A DNA stretch of 64,000 nt from Agromyces atrinae (GTDB lineage: Bacteria > Actinomycetota > Actinomycetes > Actinomycetales > Microbacteriaceae), in the NCBI RefSeq assembly GCF_013407835.1, contig NZ_JACCBI010000001.1, positions 2,418,001 to 2,482,000 on the forward strand, in the 5' to 3' direction. A program made the position numbers and the translations under genes. Positions 52,251 to 61,300 of this stretch are shown here, piece after piece. The notes beneath the pieces were generated by a model. The model saw nothing but the letters and a program-made list of their open reading frames with translations. It made no database searches and was not told the DNA's origin. Positions within the stretch are counted from its first letter, which is position 1, and each line of letters opens with the position of its first letter.

Positions 52251-52513
52251 TGACGCGACTCGATGGCAACGCCCTCGCGGGCGACCTCGCCGACCTCTTT
52301 CAGGTCGACCTCACGACGGCGCTCGCACGCTGCGCCGGGTGCGGCCGCGCCGGTGAGATCGCGACCGCAATCGTCTACGCGAGCCCGATGGGCCGCGTCA
52401 TGCGGTGCCCCACGTGCGACGACGTGCTCGGCGTGTTCGTCTCCGCCGACGGCCGTGCGTGGTTCGGGCTGCCGGGGGTCAGCGCGATAGAGCTGCCGGC
52501 AGAGAAGCCGTGA
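52250..52513 (+). CDS. DUF6510 zinc-ribbon protein
   Basis: This 87-residue protein has two CxxC pairs (Cys28/Cys31 and Cys53/Cys56), a rubredoxin-like zinc ribbon. It matches DUF6510, a small family found with the two preceding genes. The start overlaps the upstream stop by one base (TGATG). A metal-binding or electron-transfer role is possible but unproven. Its end overlaps the convergent ABC ATPase gene by 35 bp. Confidence 0.8.
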   Translation: MTRLDGNALAGDLADLFQVDLTTALARCAGCGRAGEIATAIVYASPMGRVMRCPTCDDVLGVFVSADGRAWFGLPGVSAIELPAEKP

Positions 52514-53180
52514 TCGCCCCGTCGACGAGGTTCACGACCGCGTGCATGCGCGGGAGGTGCACGACGTCGTGGGTGACGAGCAGCGTCGAGGTGTTCCACT
52601 CGTCGGTGAGGTGCACGACGAGATCGATGATCGCCGCGCCGCGTTCCTGATCGAGTGCACTCGTCGGCTCGTCGACGAGGAGCGCCGACGGTTCGTTCAT
52701 GAGGGCCCGCGCGATGTTGACCCGCTGACGCTGCCCGCCCGAGAGTTCGTGCGGGCGCTTGTCGCGGTGTGCGGCGAGACCCACCTCGTCGAGCAACGCG
52801 TCGGCGCGCGCGGCCGCGGCGGCCCGCGGGTGCCGCGCCCGCCGACCGCCGAGCTCGTTCATGACGAGCAGTTGCTCGCGGGCGGTGAGCGACGCCAGCA
52901 GGTTCGACTGCTGGAACACGATGCCGATGCGCGTGCGACGGAGTTCGCTCGCCTGACGAGGGTCGAGCCCCGAGGCATCCACCCCGTCGATCTCGACCCG
53001 ACCCGAGTCGGGCCGCACGAGGGTCGCGGCGAGCGCGAGGAGGCTCGACTTTCCGCTTCCGCTCGGACCGGTGATCGCGGTCACCGTGCCCGGGCGAGCG
53101 GTCAGTGAGACTCGGTCGACCGCCGTGACGCGCGAGGCGCCGTCGGGGAAGGTGAGGGTGACGTTGTCGAGCTGGATCAT
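52479..53180 (-). CDS. ABC transporter ATP-binding protein
   Basis: This 233-residue protein has Walker A GPSGSGKS (38-45), the signature LSGGQ, Walker B ALLVDEP and the switch His in VTHD. It is of the LolD/MacB type that partners FtsX-like permeases, and its start overlaps the permease stop (ATGA). Such pairs handle lipoproteins, peptides or antibiotics outside the cytoplasm. The divergent two-component system probably controls it. Confidence 0.93.
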   Translation of the reverse strand: MIQLDNVTLTFPDGASRVTAVDRVSLTARPGTVTAITGPSGSGKSSLLALAATLVRPDSGRVEIDGVDASGLDPRQASELRRTRIGIVFQQSNLLASLTAREQLLVMNELGGRRARHPRAAAAARADALLDEVGLAAHRDKRPHELSGGQRQRVNIARALMNEPSALLVDEPTSALDQERGAAIIDLVVHLTDEWNTSTLLVTHDVVHLPRMHAVVNLVDGAITASLPAALSR

Positions 53181-54244
53181 CGGTTGCTCCCGAGGGCGGT
53201 GAGGGGGTCGGCTGAGGTGATGGATCGGATCGCGAAAGCGGCGCCGCCGAGACCGAGCACGATCATGAGCGCTCCCGGCACGAGGGTCGTGAGCGGGCTG
53301 AGCAGGAAGGGCAACGCTCCGCCGACGGCGAGGCCGAGCGAGACCACGATCGCGAGGCCCAGCCCGATGCCCGCGGCGAGCACGATGAGGGCCTGACCGA
53401 GGGCGTCGCCGACGAGCGAGCGCGTGCTCGCTCCGAGCGCCTTCAGCACGGCGACGTCGGCCGCGCGCTGCATCGTCCACACCGTGAAGAACGCGCCGAT
53501 CACGAGACCCGAGATGCCGAAGAGCATCGCGACCATGAGCAGGAGCGACCCGATCTCGGAGCGGAACGCGCTGAGCGCCATGAGCGACATCGGAACGGAC
53601 TCCGACACGGTCGCGGTCGCCGCCTCGACCGGCGCCGCGTCCGGGTCGCCCGAGACCGCGAGCACCGTCGCGAAGGCGTCGGGCGAGCCCGTCGCCGCCG
53701 CGTACCCCTGCCAGTCGGCGAGAGTCAGACGGATGACCGGGGTGTGGCTGTACCAGTCGTCACCGCCGATCGATTCGACGGTGAACGACATGCCCGCGAT
53801 GGCGATCTCGTCGCCGATTCCGACCCCGAGTTCGGATGCCGCGGGCGACGACACCCCGACGAGACCGTCACCGGTCGGCGAGTTCGCGTCGAACCCGGGC
53901 GCGGCACCGAAGAGTGCGACCGCGGCGCGCACGTCGCCGAACTCGGCGCGGGTCTGGCTGATGCCGAGGGGCTGCACATCGCTCGCGCCCGGCGCCGCGG
54001 ACCACGCGTCGGCCTGATCGGCCGTGACGGCCGAGTCGGCGAAACTCGCGCTCGAGCCGTCGGCCGGAGCCGAGAAGACGATGCGGTCGGCCGGTAGCGA
54101 GAGCACGGCCGAGACGTTCTGCGTCGCGAGACCGCCCGTCAGCCCGCTGAGGAACCCGACGAGAACGGTGATGAGGGCGACGACGGAACCGATGAGGATG
54201 AACCGGCCCCGAGCGAATCGCAGGTCGCGTAGCGCGACGAACAT
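53177..54244 (-). CDS. FtsX-like ABC permease
   Basis: This 355-residue permease has four membrane segments (one near residue 20, three in the last 150 residues) with a large extracytoplasmic domain (about 45-235) between the first and second, the MacB/FtsX layout. ATG 54244 has AGGAG 6 nt upstream. It is co-translated with its ATPase and diverges from a histidine kinase gene across 143 bp. Confidence 0.9.
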   Translation of the reverse strand: MFVALRDLRFARGRFILIGSVVALITVLVGFLSGLTGGLATQNVSAVLSLPADRIVFSAPADGSSASFADSAVTADQADAWSAAPGASDVQPLGISQTRAEFGDVRAAVALFGAAPGFDANSPTGDGLVGVSSPAASELGVGIGDEIAIAGMSFTVESIGGDDWYSHTPVIRLTLADWQGYAAATGSPDAFATVLAVSGDPDAAPVEAATATVSESVPMSLMALSAFRSEIGSLLLMVAMLFGISGLVIGAFFTVWTMQRAADVAVLKALGASTRSLVGDALGQALIVLAAGIGLGLAIVVSLGLAVGGALPFLLSPLTTLVPGALMIVLGLGGAAFAIRSITSADPLTALGSNR

Positions 54245-54374
54245 GACGAACTCCTGTCTGCACGCCGAAACCGGCGGCACACTCGACTCTTCCGCGAGAC
54301 ATCGAGGCCGTCATCCGTCACGGGCACGGCTCGCGGTCGTCCTTTCGGAGGATGGGCGGGCCGACCGCGCGGCG

Positions 54375-54380
54375 TAAAGT
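54375..54380 (+). promoter_or_regulatory. -10 hexamer TAAAGT, leaderless kinase gene
   Basis: TAAAGT lies 7 nt before the ATG at 54388, which has no ribosome site. Confidence 0.5.
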
Positions 54381-54387
54381 TCAGCCC

Positions 54388-55578
54388 ATGGCCCACCGCA
54401 GACTGACCCCGGTCTTCGTGGCGCTCCGGTCGGGGCTGCACCTCGTGTTCGTCGGTCTGACGGTGCTCGTCATCGTGCGCGCCGTGGTCGCTCCGACCGA
54501 GACGAGCGGCCTCGTCATCGGATTGTCCGTCGTACTGCTCGGCGTCTACGGCGCGGGCGCGCTCGTCGCGAAGCGCGGCCGAGATCGCGGTCGCGCGGGC
54601 GGCATCGTGTGGCTCGCGCTGCTCGTCATCCTCTGGGCGGCGCTGCTCGGGCTCACCCCCGAAGCGGCCTACCTCGTCTTCCCGCTCTTCTTCCTCGATC
54701 TGCATCTGCTCGGTCGGCGCTGGGGATCGCTCGCGATCATCGCCATGACGGCCCTCGCGATCGTCACGCTCGGTCTGCACGGCGGGTGGAGCGTCGGCGG
54801 CGTCGTCGGCCCCCTCGTCGGTGCGGGCGTCGCCCTGCTCATCGGCCTCGGCTACCAAGCGCTCGCGCGCGAGGCCGAGGAGCGTGAGGCGCTCATGGCC
54901 GAACTCGTCGCGACGCGCGACCAACTCGCGGCGACCGAGCACGAATCGGGCGTCATCGCCGAGCGGGCCCGACTCGCGCGCGAGATCCACGACACCGTCG
55001 CGCAGGGGTTGTCGAGCATCCAGATGCTGCTGCACGCCGCCGAACGCGCCGACCCGGGCCGCCTGGGCGTCGAGCACATCCGCCTCGCCCGCGAGACGGC
55101 GGCCGCGAACCTCGTCGAGACGCGGCGCTTCATCCGCGAACTGACCCCGCCCGACCTCGACGACCACGGCCTCGGCGGAGTGCTGCGCCGTCTCGCCGCG
55201 ACGCAGTGGGCCACGCAGGGGCTCGACGTGCAGGTACGGGTCTCCGACGCCCTCGCCCTGCCGATGCACGTGCAGACGGCGCTCCTCCGAATCGCGCAGG
55301 GAGCGATCGCGAACGTCATCCAGCACGCCGATGCTCGGACCGCGACGATCACCCTCGCCGTCGACGCGTCGAGCGTGCTCTTCACGATCGTCGACGACGG
55401 CGTCGGGTTCGACACCACCGCGGCGACCGACGACTCGGCGGCGCGGTCCGACTCGTTCGGCCTGCACGCGACCCGGGAACGCGTTCAGCAGCTCGGCGGC
55501 GCGCTCACCGTCGACTCGGCGCCCGGCCGGGGCACCCGCCTCGCGGTCGAGCTCGCGCTGACGGGAGTCGCCTCGTGA
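54388..55578 (+). CDS. two-component sensor histidine kinase (HisKA_3)
   Basis: This 396-residue kinase has an N-terminal membrane block (about 10-160, five to six segments), a HisKA_3 domain with His201 in AREIHDTVAQGL and an HATPase domain with DDGVGFD. This is the NarL/DesK-type group. Short loops suggest it senses something in the membrane. Its stop overlaps the response regulator start by 4 nt. The divergent ABC transporter is the likely target and the combination is typical of antimicrobial-peptide or envelope stress responses. Confidence 0.9.
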   Translation: MAHRRLTPVFVALRSGLHLVFVGLTVLVIVRAVVAPTETSGLVIGLSVVLLGVYGAGALVAKRGRDRGRAGGIVWLALLVILWAALLGLTPEAAYLVFPLFFLDLHLLGRRWGSLAIIAMTALAIVTLGLHGGWSVGGVVGPLVGAGVALLIGLGYQALAREAEEREALMAELVATRDQLAATEHESGVIAERARLAREIHDTVAQGLSSIQMLLHAAERADPGRLGVEHIRLARETAAANLVETRRFIRELTPPDLDDHGLGGVLRRLAATQWATQGLDVQVRVSDALALPMHVQTALLRIAQGAIANVIQHADARTATITLAVDASSVLFTIVDDGVGFDTTAATDDSAARSDSFGLHATRERVQQLGGALTVDSAPGRGTRLAVELALTGVAS

Positions 55579-56201
55579 TCCGCCTCGTCATCGCCGACGA
55601 TCATCCGATCGTGCGTGCGGGCCTCCTCGCCCTCTTCGCACTCGAGCCCGACATCGAGGTGGTCGCCGAGGCCTCGACGGCGTATGACGCGGTGCGCGCC
55701 GCCGCGCTCGAGAACCCCGATGTCGTGCTCATCGACCTGCAGTTCGGCGCTCGGGGAACGCCGACGGGCGCCGACGCGACCCGGCGCATCCGCGCCCTCG
55801 ATGCCGCGCCGTACGTGCTCGTGCTCACGAACTACGACTCCGACGCGGACATCCTCGGGGCCGTCGAGGCCGGGGCGAGCGGGTACCTGCTGAAGGACGC
55901 CCCGCCCCACGAGCTCATCGCGGCCGTGCGGGCGGCCGCCGCGGGCGAGAGCGCGCTCGCGCCCGTCATCGCGTCGCGGTTGCTCACACGTATGCGCGCT
56001 CCGCAGGCGAGCCTCAGCCAGCGCGAGATGGAGGTGCTCGAACTCGTCGCCGCCGGGCGCTCGAACGCCGAGGTCTCGACCCTGCTCTTCGTCAGCGAGA
56101 CGACGGTGAAGTCGCACCTCGCGCACATCTTCTCGAAGCTCGACGTCTCGTCGCGCACGGCCGCCGTCTCCGCGGCGCGCGAACGCGGCATCCTGCGCTG
56201 A
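55575..56201 (+). CDS. NarL/LuxR-type response regulator
   Basis: This 208-residue protein has a receiver domain with phospho-acceptor Asp54 in VVLIDLQF and the conserved DD pair near the start, then a LuxR-type HTH (SQREMEVLELVAAGRSNAEV). The GTG overlaps the kinase stop. It should bind the region between 54245 and 54387, although I could not pick out a clear site. Confidence 0.92.
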   Translation: MIRLVIADDHPIVRAGLLALFALEPDIEVVAEASTAYDAVRAAALENPDVVLIDLQFGARGTPTGADATRRIRALDAAPYVLVLTNYDSDADILGAVEAGASGYLLKDAPPHELIAAVRAAAAGESALAPVIASRLLTRMRAPQASLSQREMEVLELVAAGRSNAEVSTLLFVSETTVKSHLAHIFSKLDVSSRTAAVSAARERGILR

Positions 56202-56312
56202 GCTGCCCGCGCCGAACCGCAGCCAGGTACTCGCAGGGCCTCCCCGGCGCGTCGCGATGGAGCTGCCGAGCGAACCGGGCCTCGTGGGCGGCGACGCACA
56301 TCGACGAGGGTG

Positions 56313-57182
56313 TCACGGTCGGTTAACGGCATCCGGCGGTCGCGGCTTGTAGACCCACGCGACGAGCACGACCGAGATGATCATCAGGAGGAACCACGAG
56401 ACGAGCTTCGTCGCCGAAACCGGCTGCCAGACATCCACCTGGTCGGGGTAGGCCCACGCGCCCGCCCACGTCGCGATGTTCTCCGCGATCCAGATGAAGA
56501 GCGCGACCCCCGCGAACGCCAGCACGACGGGTATGCGGAGGCGAACGCGGAAGATGCGCGCGTGCATGACGCACCGCGCCCACAGCAGCACGACGAGTGC
56601 GAGCAGCACCCAGCGGGCGTCCCACCAGTAGTGGTGCGTGAAGAAGTTGAGATAGATCGCGGCCGCGAGGATGCCGGTGAGCCAGCGCCGCGGATAGCGA
56701 TCGAAGCGCAGATCGAAGAGTCGGAAGACGCGCACCATGTAGGAGCCGACGGCCGCGTACATGAACCCCGAGAAGAGCGGCACGCCGGCGATGCGGAGGA
56801 TGCCGTCGGCGTCGTAGACCCACGAGCCGACATCCGTCTTGAAGAGCTCCATGATGGTGCCGACGATGTGGAACATGACGATCACCCGCAGCTCGCGGAG
56901 CGTCTCGAGACGAGCGGCGACCATGACGATCTGCACGACGATCGCCGCGATCGTGAGGGCGTCGTTCCGAGCGATGAACGCCTCGTCGGGGTAGACGAGC
57001 CGGGCGGTCACGATGATGACGAGCAGCACGGCTCCGAAGATGCACGCCCATGCCTGCTTGAGCGTGAAGACGACGAACTCGATGAGGAAGGCGCGGGCGC
57101 GCGAGGCCGGCGCACGATCGAGAACGCCGTGAGCCCACGCGTCGATGCGCCGCTCGACGGCTGTGAACTCGCGGTCGGTCAC
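56313..57182 (-). CDS. DUF817 membrane protein
   Basis: This 289-residue integral membrane protein matches DUF817 (about eight segments, FKTDVGSWVYDADGILRI and FTHHYWWDARW motifs). The function is unknown. I chose GTG 57182, which overlaps the upstream regulator stop (GTGA). The longer frame upstream is not supported by coding context. It is the third gene of a tightly overlapping cassette with DUF2975 and XRE genes. Confidence 0.8.
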   Translation of the reverse strand: MTDREFTAVERRIDAWAHGVLDRAPASRARAFLIEFVVFTLKQAWACIFGAVLLVIIVTARLVYPDEAFIARNDALTIAAIVVQIVMVAARLETLRELRVIVMFHIVGTIMELFKTDVGSWVYDADGILRIAGVPLFSGFMYAAVGSYMVRVFRLFDLRFDRYPRRWLTGILAAAIYLNFFTHHYWWDARWVLLALVVLLWARCVMHARIFRVRLRIPVVLAFAGVALFIWIAENIATWAGAWAYPDQVDVWQPVSATKLVSWFLLMIISVVLVAWVYKPRPPDAVNRP

Positions 57183-57397
57183 TCGGCCTCGTCGCTCTCG
57201 ACCCACTCGAGCAGATCGCCCGGCTGGCATTCGAGCACCTCGCACATCGCGTCGAGGGTGCTGAACCGCACGGCCTTCGCGCGGCCGTTCTTGAGCACCG
57301 CGACGTTCGCCGGGGTGAGTCCGACACGTTCTGCGAACTCCCCCACGCTCATCTTGCGCTTCGCGAGTTCGACGTCGATGCGCACGATGATCGGCAT
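57179..57397 (-). CDS. YozG-like XRE regulator
   Basis: This 72-residue protein is a lone Cro/CI-type HTH (VELAKRKMSVGEFAERVGLTPANVAVLKNG) with the ECQPGDLLEW ending of the YozG group. These tiny regulators are commonly encoded next to a DUF2975 membrane protein, as here. It overlaps the DUF2975 stop by one base and the DUF817 start by four. It may regulate its own operon, with the membrane protein as an antagonist; that model is inferred. Confidence 0.88.
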   Translation of the reverse strand: MPIIVRIDVELAKRKMSVGEFAERVGLTPANVAVLKNGRAKAVRFSTLDAMCEVLECQPGDLLEWVESDEAE

Positions 57398-57894
57398 CAG
57401 ATCACCTCGTCGAGGTCGGATCGCAGGGTTGCCGCCTGGCGGAGCAGCGCGCGCATCACGACGAAGACGAGTACGAGCACACCGCCGACGAGCACGGCCC
57501 CGAAGAGCAGGATGGGAACGCCGGGGTCGCGGAGCTCGGGCGTGACGTAGATGACGGCGACGAGGGAGATCGCGGCCGACGCGAGCAGCACCCAGGCGGC
57601 GACCAGGGTCCAGAGGATCCCGTCTACCCACGTGAACGCCCTCGCGCTGAAGATGCGATCGGTCTTCACGAGCGAGAGCAGCTTCCAGATGCACACGATC
57701 ACGATCTGCACGCAGACGAACTCGAGCACACCGAGGGTGAGCAGGATGCCGGGGATCGGCCCGAGGTCGGGCGAGGTCGCCGCCTGGTGGGCGAACATGC
57801 CCGGCAGGCTGAAGACCTGCGCGACGAACAGACCCGTGAAGAGCAGGACGAGGAGGACTCGGAGGGGGATGATCGCGGCATCCAGTTTCGACAT
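57397..57894 (-). CDS. DUF2975 membrane protein
   Basis: This 165-residue protein has four predicted membrane segments (about 10-30, 48-72, 90-112, 122-148), matching DUF2975. It is the first gene of the cassette. The upstream region holds TTGACA, 17 nt, GAAAGT and then 6 nt before the ATG, plus a TCTATCTATCGA direct-repeat block that could bind the XRE protein. Confidence 0.83.
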   Translation of the reverse strand: MSKLDAAIIPLRVLLVLLFTGLFVAQVFSLPGMFAHQAATSPDLGPIPGILLTLGVLEFVCVQIVIVCIWKLLSLVKTDRIFSARAFTWVDGILWTLVAAWVLLASAAISLVAVIYVTPELRDPGVPILLFGAVLVGGVLVLVFVVMRALLRQAATLRSDLDEVI

Positions 57895-57900
57895 GCATCG

Positions 57901-57929
57901 ACTTTCGTCGTCTATCTATCGAATGTCAA
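57901..57929 (-). promoter_or_regulatory. promoter of the DUF2975-XRE-DUF817 operon
   Basis: On the minus strand TTGACA (57924-57929) and GAAAGT (57901-57906) are 17 nt apart, and the ATG at 57894 begins 6 nt after the second, so the mRNA should be leaderless. The GATA-rich spacer (CGATAGATAGACGA) may be a regulator site. Confidence 0.5.
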
Positions 57930-58005
57930 TCGATTCACAGCCGGTTGACCGGAATCAGTCGCGGATGTCGGCGGCTGTCCCTAGCCTCTCGGCCAGGAGG
58001 TTCCG

Positions 58006-58338
58006 ATGAGATTCATGATGTTCGTAGCGAACGACCCCGATGCCGAGCCGTACTCCGCCGACGAGGACAACATCGCGGAATGGGGTGCCGAGGTCGGCGC
58101 CCGCGGCGTGTGGGTCGACGGCAGTCGGCTGCGGCCCATCGAGGACGCGACGACGGTGCGTATGCGCGACGGCGAGCGCGTCGTCACCGAGGGGCCGGCG
58201 AACGCCGAGACAGCGCAGATCGCCGGCTTCGACATCCTCGAATGCACCGACCTCGCCGAGGCGATCGAGGTCGCCTCGAAGCACCCCATGGCGCGGTTCG
58301 GCCGCATCGAACTGAGGGCGTACTGGCCTTTCGAGTGA
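58006..58338 (+). CDS. YCII-related protein
   Basis: This 110-residue protein has the ferredoxin-like YCII fold with the conserved His/Asp pattern replaced by DGSRLRPIEDATTVR and PNAETAQIAGFDILE-like segments typical of the DGPF/YCII group in actinobacteria. Members sometimes accompany ECF sigma factors, but none is here. The ATG has a strong AGGAGG ribosome site. Confidence 0.85.
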   Translation: MRFMMFVANDPDAEPYSADEDNIAEWGAEVGARGVWVDGSRLRPIEDATTVRMRDGERVVTEGPANAETAQIAGFDILECTDLAEAIEVASKHPMARFGRIELRAYWPFE

Positions 58339-58340
58339 CG

Positions 58341-58376
58341 CGTGGTGCCCCCGACTCACGAGCCGAGGGCACCACG
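58341..58376. terminator. hairpin between convergent YCII and glycoside hydrolase genes
   Basis: CGTGGTGCCC (58341-58350) pairs perfectly with GGGCACCACG (58367-58376) across a 16-nt loop. A TTCTC tract follows on the + strand. It can serve both convergent genes. Confidence 0.65.
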
Positions 58377-58392
58377 TTCTCACTGCTGTCGA

Positions 58393-61300
58393 TCAGACCT
58401 GCTGCTGGCGCCGCCTCACGATGAGGAAGGCGAGACCTAGAGCGAACAGGATGACGGCGGCACTCAGCGCGCCGGCGAGGATCGTCACACCGGTCGACGC
58501 GAGAGCGCCGTCGGGCGTCTCACCCTGGCCAGGGCCACCCGTGCCGGGCTCACCGGTGCCGGGCTCACCCTCGCCGGGCTCGGGCGGGGCCGTCGGCTCG
58601 GGCGACGGAACGACCTCGTCGGTGACCTCGATCGAGCGCTCCTCCTCGACGTTGCCGGCGACGTCGATCGACCGGTACGTGACGGTGACCGTTTCGGCGC
58701 CGCTCACTCGGGCGATGCCGTCGACCGCGTCGGCCCACTCGGACTCGCCGATGCGGAACTCGGTGCGGGCGACGCCCGACTCTTCATCCGTCGCGACGAA
58801 CGCGACCAGTCGGCCGTCGTCGTCACGCGAGGCCGTCGCCGTCGTCGTCGGCGCGAAGGAGTCGATCTTCACATCGACCTCGCCGACGCTTCCGGCGATC
58901 TCCTCGCCCGCGAAGAGGGCGCGGAAGCCGACGGTCGTCGACCCCTGCTCCTCGACACGCACGGCCGCGCCGTCGACCCAGTCGCCCGAGCCGAGACGGT
59001 GCTGCACGGCGACCTCGGAGGTGCTGGCCTCGAGCGCGACGTCGACCGCCGAGCGGTTCCAGCCGTTCTCACCGGGCACCTCGGCCGTCACCGTCGCGGT
59101 GACGGTCGCATCGGCAGGGATCGCACGCTCGTTCTCGACCGAGGTCGTGAGCGGCGAGAGTTCGATCCAGTCGATGTTCGGCGCATTGCCCTCGGCGTTG
59201 CCCATGCGCAGCGCACCCGACTCGGTCGAGAGGTCGAGGGGCATTGTGTGCGTCCAGAACCCCTTCCACGAGTAGTTGTGGCGGAAGGCTCCGCGAGCGG
59301 TCTCGCCGTCGGCCTCCGTCACGTCGAGGAATCGCGTGATGACGTCGGTGTTGTAGTCGTGACCGGTGTTCTTCTCGGCGTTGGCGTAGCGCACCGAGAG
59401 GTTGTACTGACCGGCCGTCGAGCCGTCGGGTCGCGAGACCGTCATCGCGTTGTCGGGCGAACCGCCGAGCCAGCTGACCTGCTGACCTGAGACGTTCGTC
59501 GGGCCCGCGACGTTCTCGGTGCGCGCCTCGCCGCTGAGCGCGACCTGCGTCGCATCCTCGGCCTCGATGCGCACGGTGGAGTCGTCGACCGCCCGCGTCG
59601 TGGTGAACCCGTCGAGAGCGACGGCTCCGCCGATGCGTACCTCGGAGATGCCCTTCGCGAGGTGCACGCGGACCGTCGAGGTCCAGGTGCCCGCGTCATC
59701 CGAGCCGAGGCCCGCGATCTCGCGATCGTTGATGCTCACGGCGAGCGCCGCGGCGCCTTCCGACCGGTAGCCGACAGCGAGGTCGTAGTAGCCCGTCTCA
59801 CGCACCGACGGGTAGAAGACGGCCTCGTTCTGCGAGACGTCCACCCGACCCGACGTGCCGGCCGAGTAGTCGACGGCCGCGTCGCCGTGACGCGACAGCA
59901 CCGCCGGGTACGTCTCGGTCTCGGCGCCGTCGAAGCGCACGAGGTCGAAGCGGTCGAGCGAGATGTCCGAGCCGGGCAGCAGCGTCGATCCGTCGGCGCT
60001 CATGCGCACCGAGAGCTCGCGTGCCCCTGCCGTGAGCGGCACGACGACCTCGCCGCGGCCGCGGTAGTTCCAGCCGAAGCCGGCCTCGTAGTCGATGATC
60101 GCGGCCTGGACGCCGTCGACGAAGAGCGCGTGCTGGCCCGGGCCGATGGCCGAGCCGTTGACGCCCGCGATCGCGCTGAAGAGGTAGTCGCCGTCTTCGG
60201 GAACCTCGACGCTCCACGTGAGCGACGACGTGACACGGTTCGTGCTTCCGACGTCGCGCTGACCGGATGCCGCGAAGATCCACGCATCGCTCATCGGCTG
60301 GTTGTACGCCGTGACATCGCGGAGCGCGGTGTCCTCGGCCTCGATCGAGGCGCGCCACGTCGAGTCGACGGTGGGCGCCGCGCCGAGGGCCGGCGTGACG
60401 ACGAGCTGATACGCCGACAGGCGATCGCTGTTCGGAACCGACACCGAGACGGTGTCGCCCGTGAGCTCGGCGCGCTGGGCGACGACGACGGGAGGCGTCG
60501 CCGCCTCGCCCTCCTGGCCGCTCCAGCGGGCTTCGCGCACCTGGATGTCGACGGTGCCGCCGAACACGTCGGCGTCGAGGCCCGACAGGTCGAGTCGGAC
60601 GTCCTCCGAGCCGCCACCGAAGACGACGGTCGCGAGCTTGGCGTCGGTGTCGAGGCTCGCGAGCCCCTGCAGGGTGTCGGCGACGTTGAGGCGCGGAGGC
60701 GTGAGGGCGACGGTGTCGCCCGACAGGTCGCCGTACCACTTGAGCAGCCACCACGCGGCGTTGGCCGAGTTGTTCTTGGCCATGTTGTCGTTGAGGTTGC
60801 CCGCGTACGTCCAGTACGCGGTCTGCGCGTCGACCTTCGTGTCCTCGAACATCGCGAGCCACTGCACGAGCTGGCCGGGAACCGACATGTCGCGACGCAT
60901 CGCGTACTCGGTGATGTTGATCGGGAGCGGCCCGATGCCGAGGTCCTTCTCGATCTGACGGTACTCGGCGTAGTGACCGCGGTAGGTCCGGAGGTTGTCG
61001 ATGCCGAGCTCGTGCCAGGTGAACATGTCGGGCAGGACGTCGTTCGCCTTCGCGAACTCGAGGATGTCGCGGGTGCGCGTCGGCTGCCAGCCGGTGTCGC
61101 CCATGCCCGCGATCTGCGCCTCGGGGTAGACCTCCTTGATGGTCTCGTAGACGGCCTTCCAGTCGTCGAGGTAGACCTGCTTCATCGTCGACCAGTTGTT
61201 GTACCAGTTGCCGCCGTCGGGCTCGTTGAACGGCGTGAAGATGTAGCGCTCGGGGTATGCCGACTCCTCGACGATGCTCGTGACGACGGTGCGCACGATG

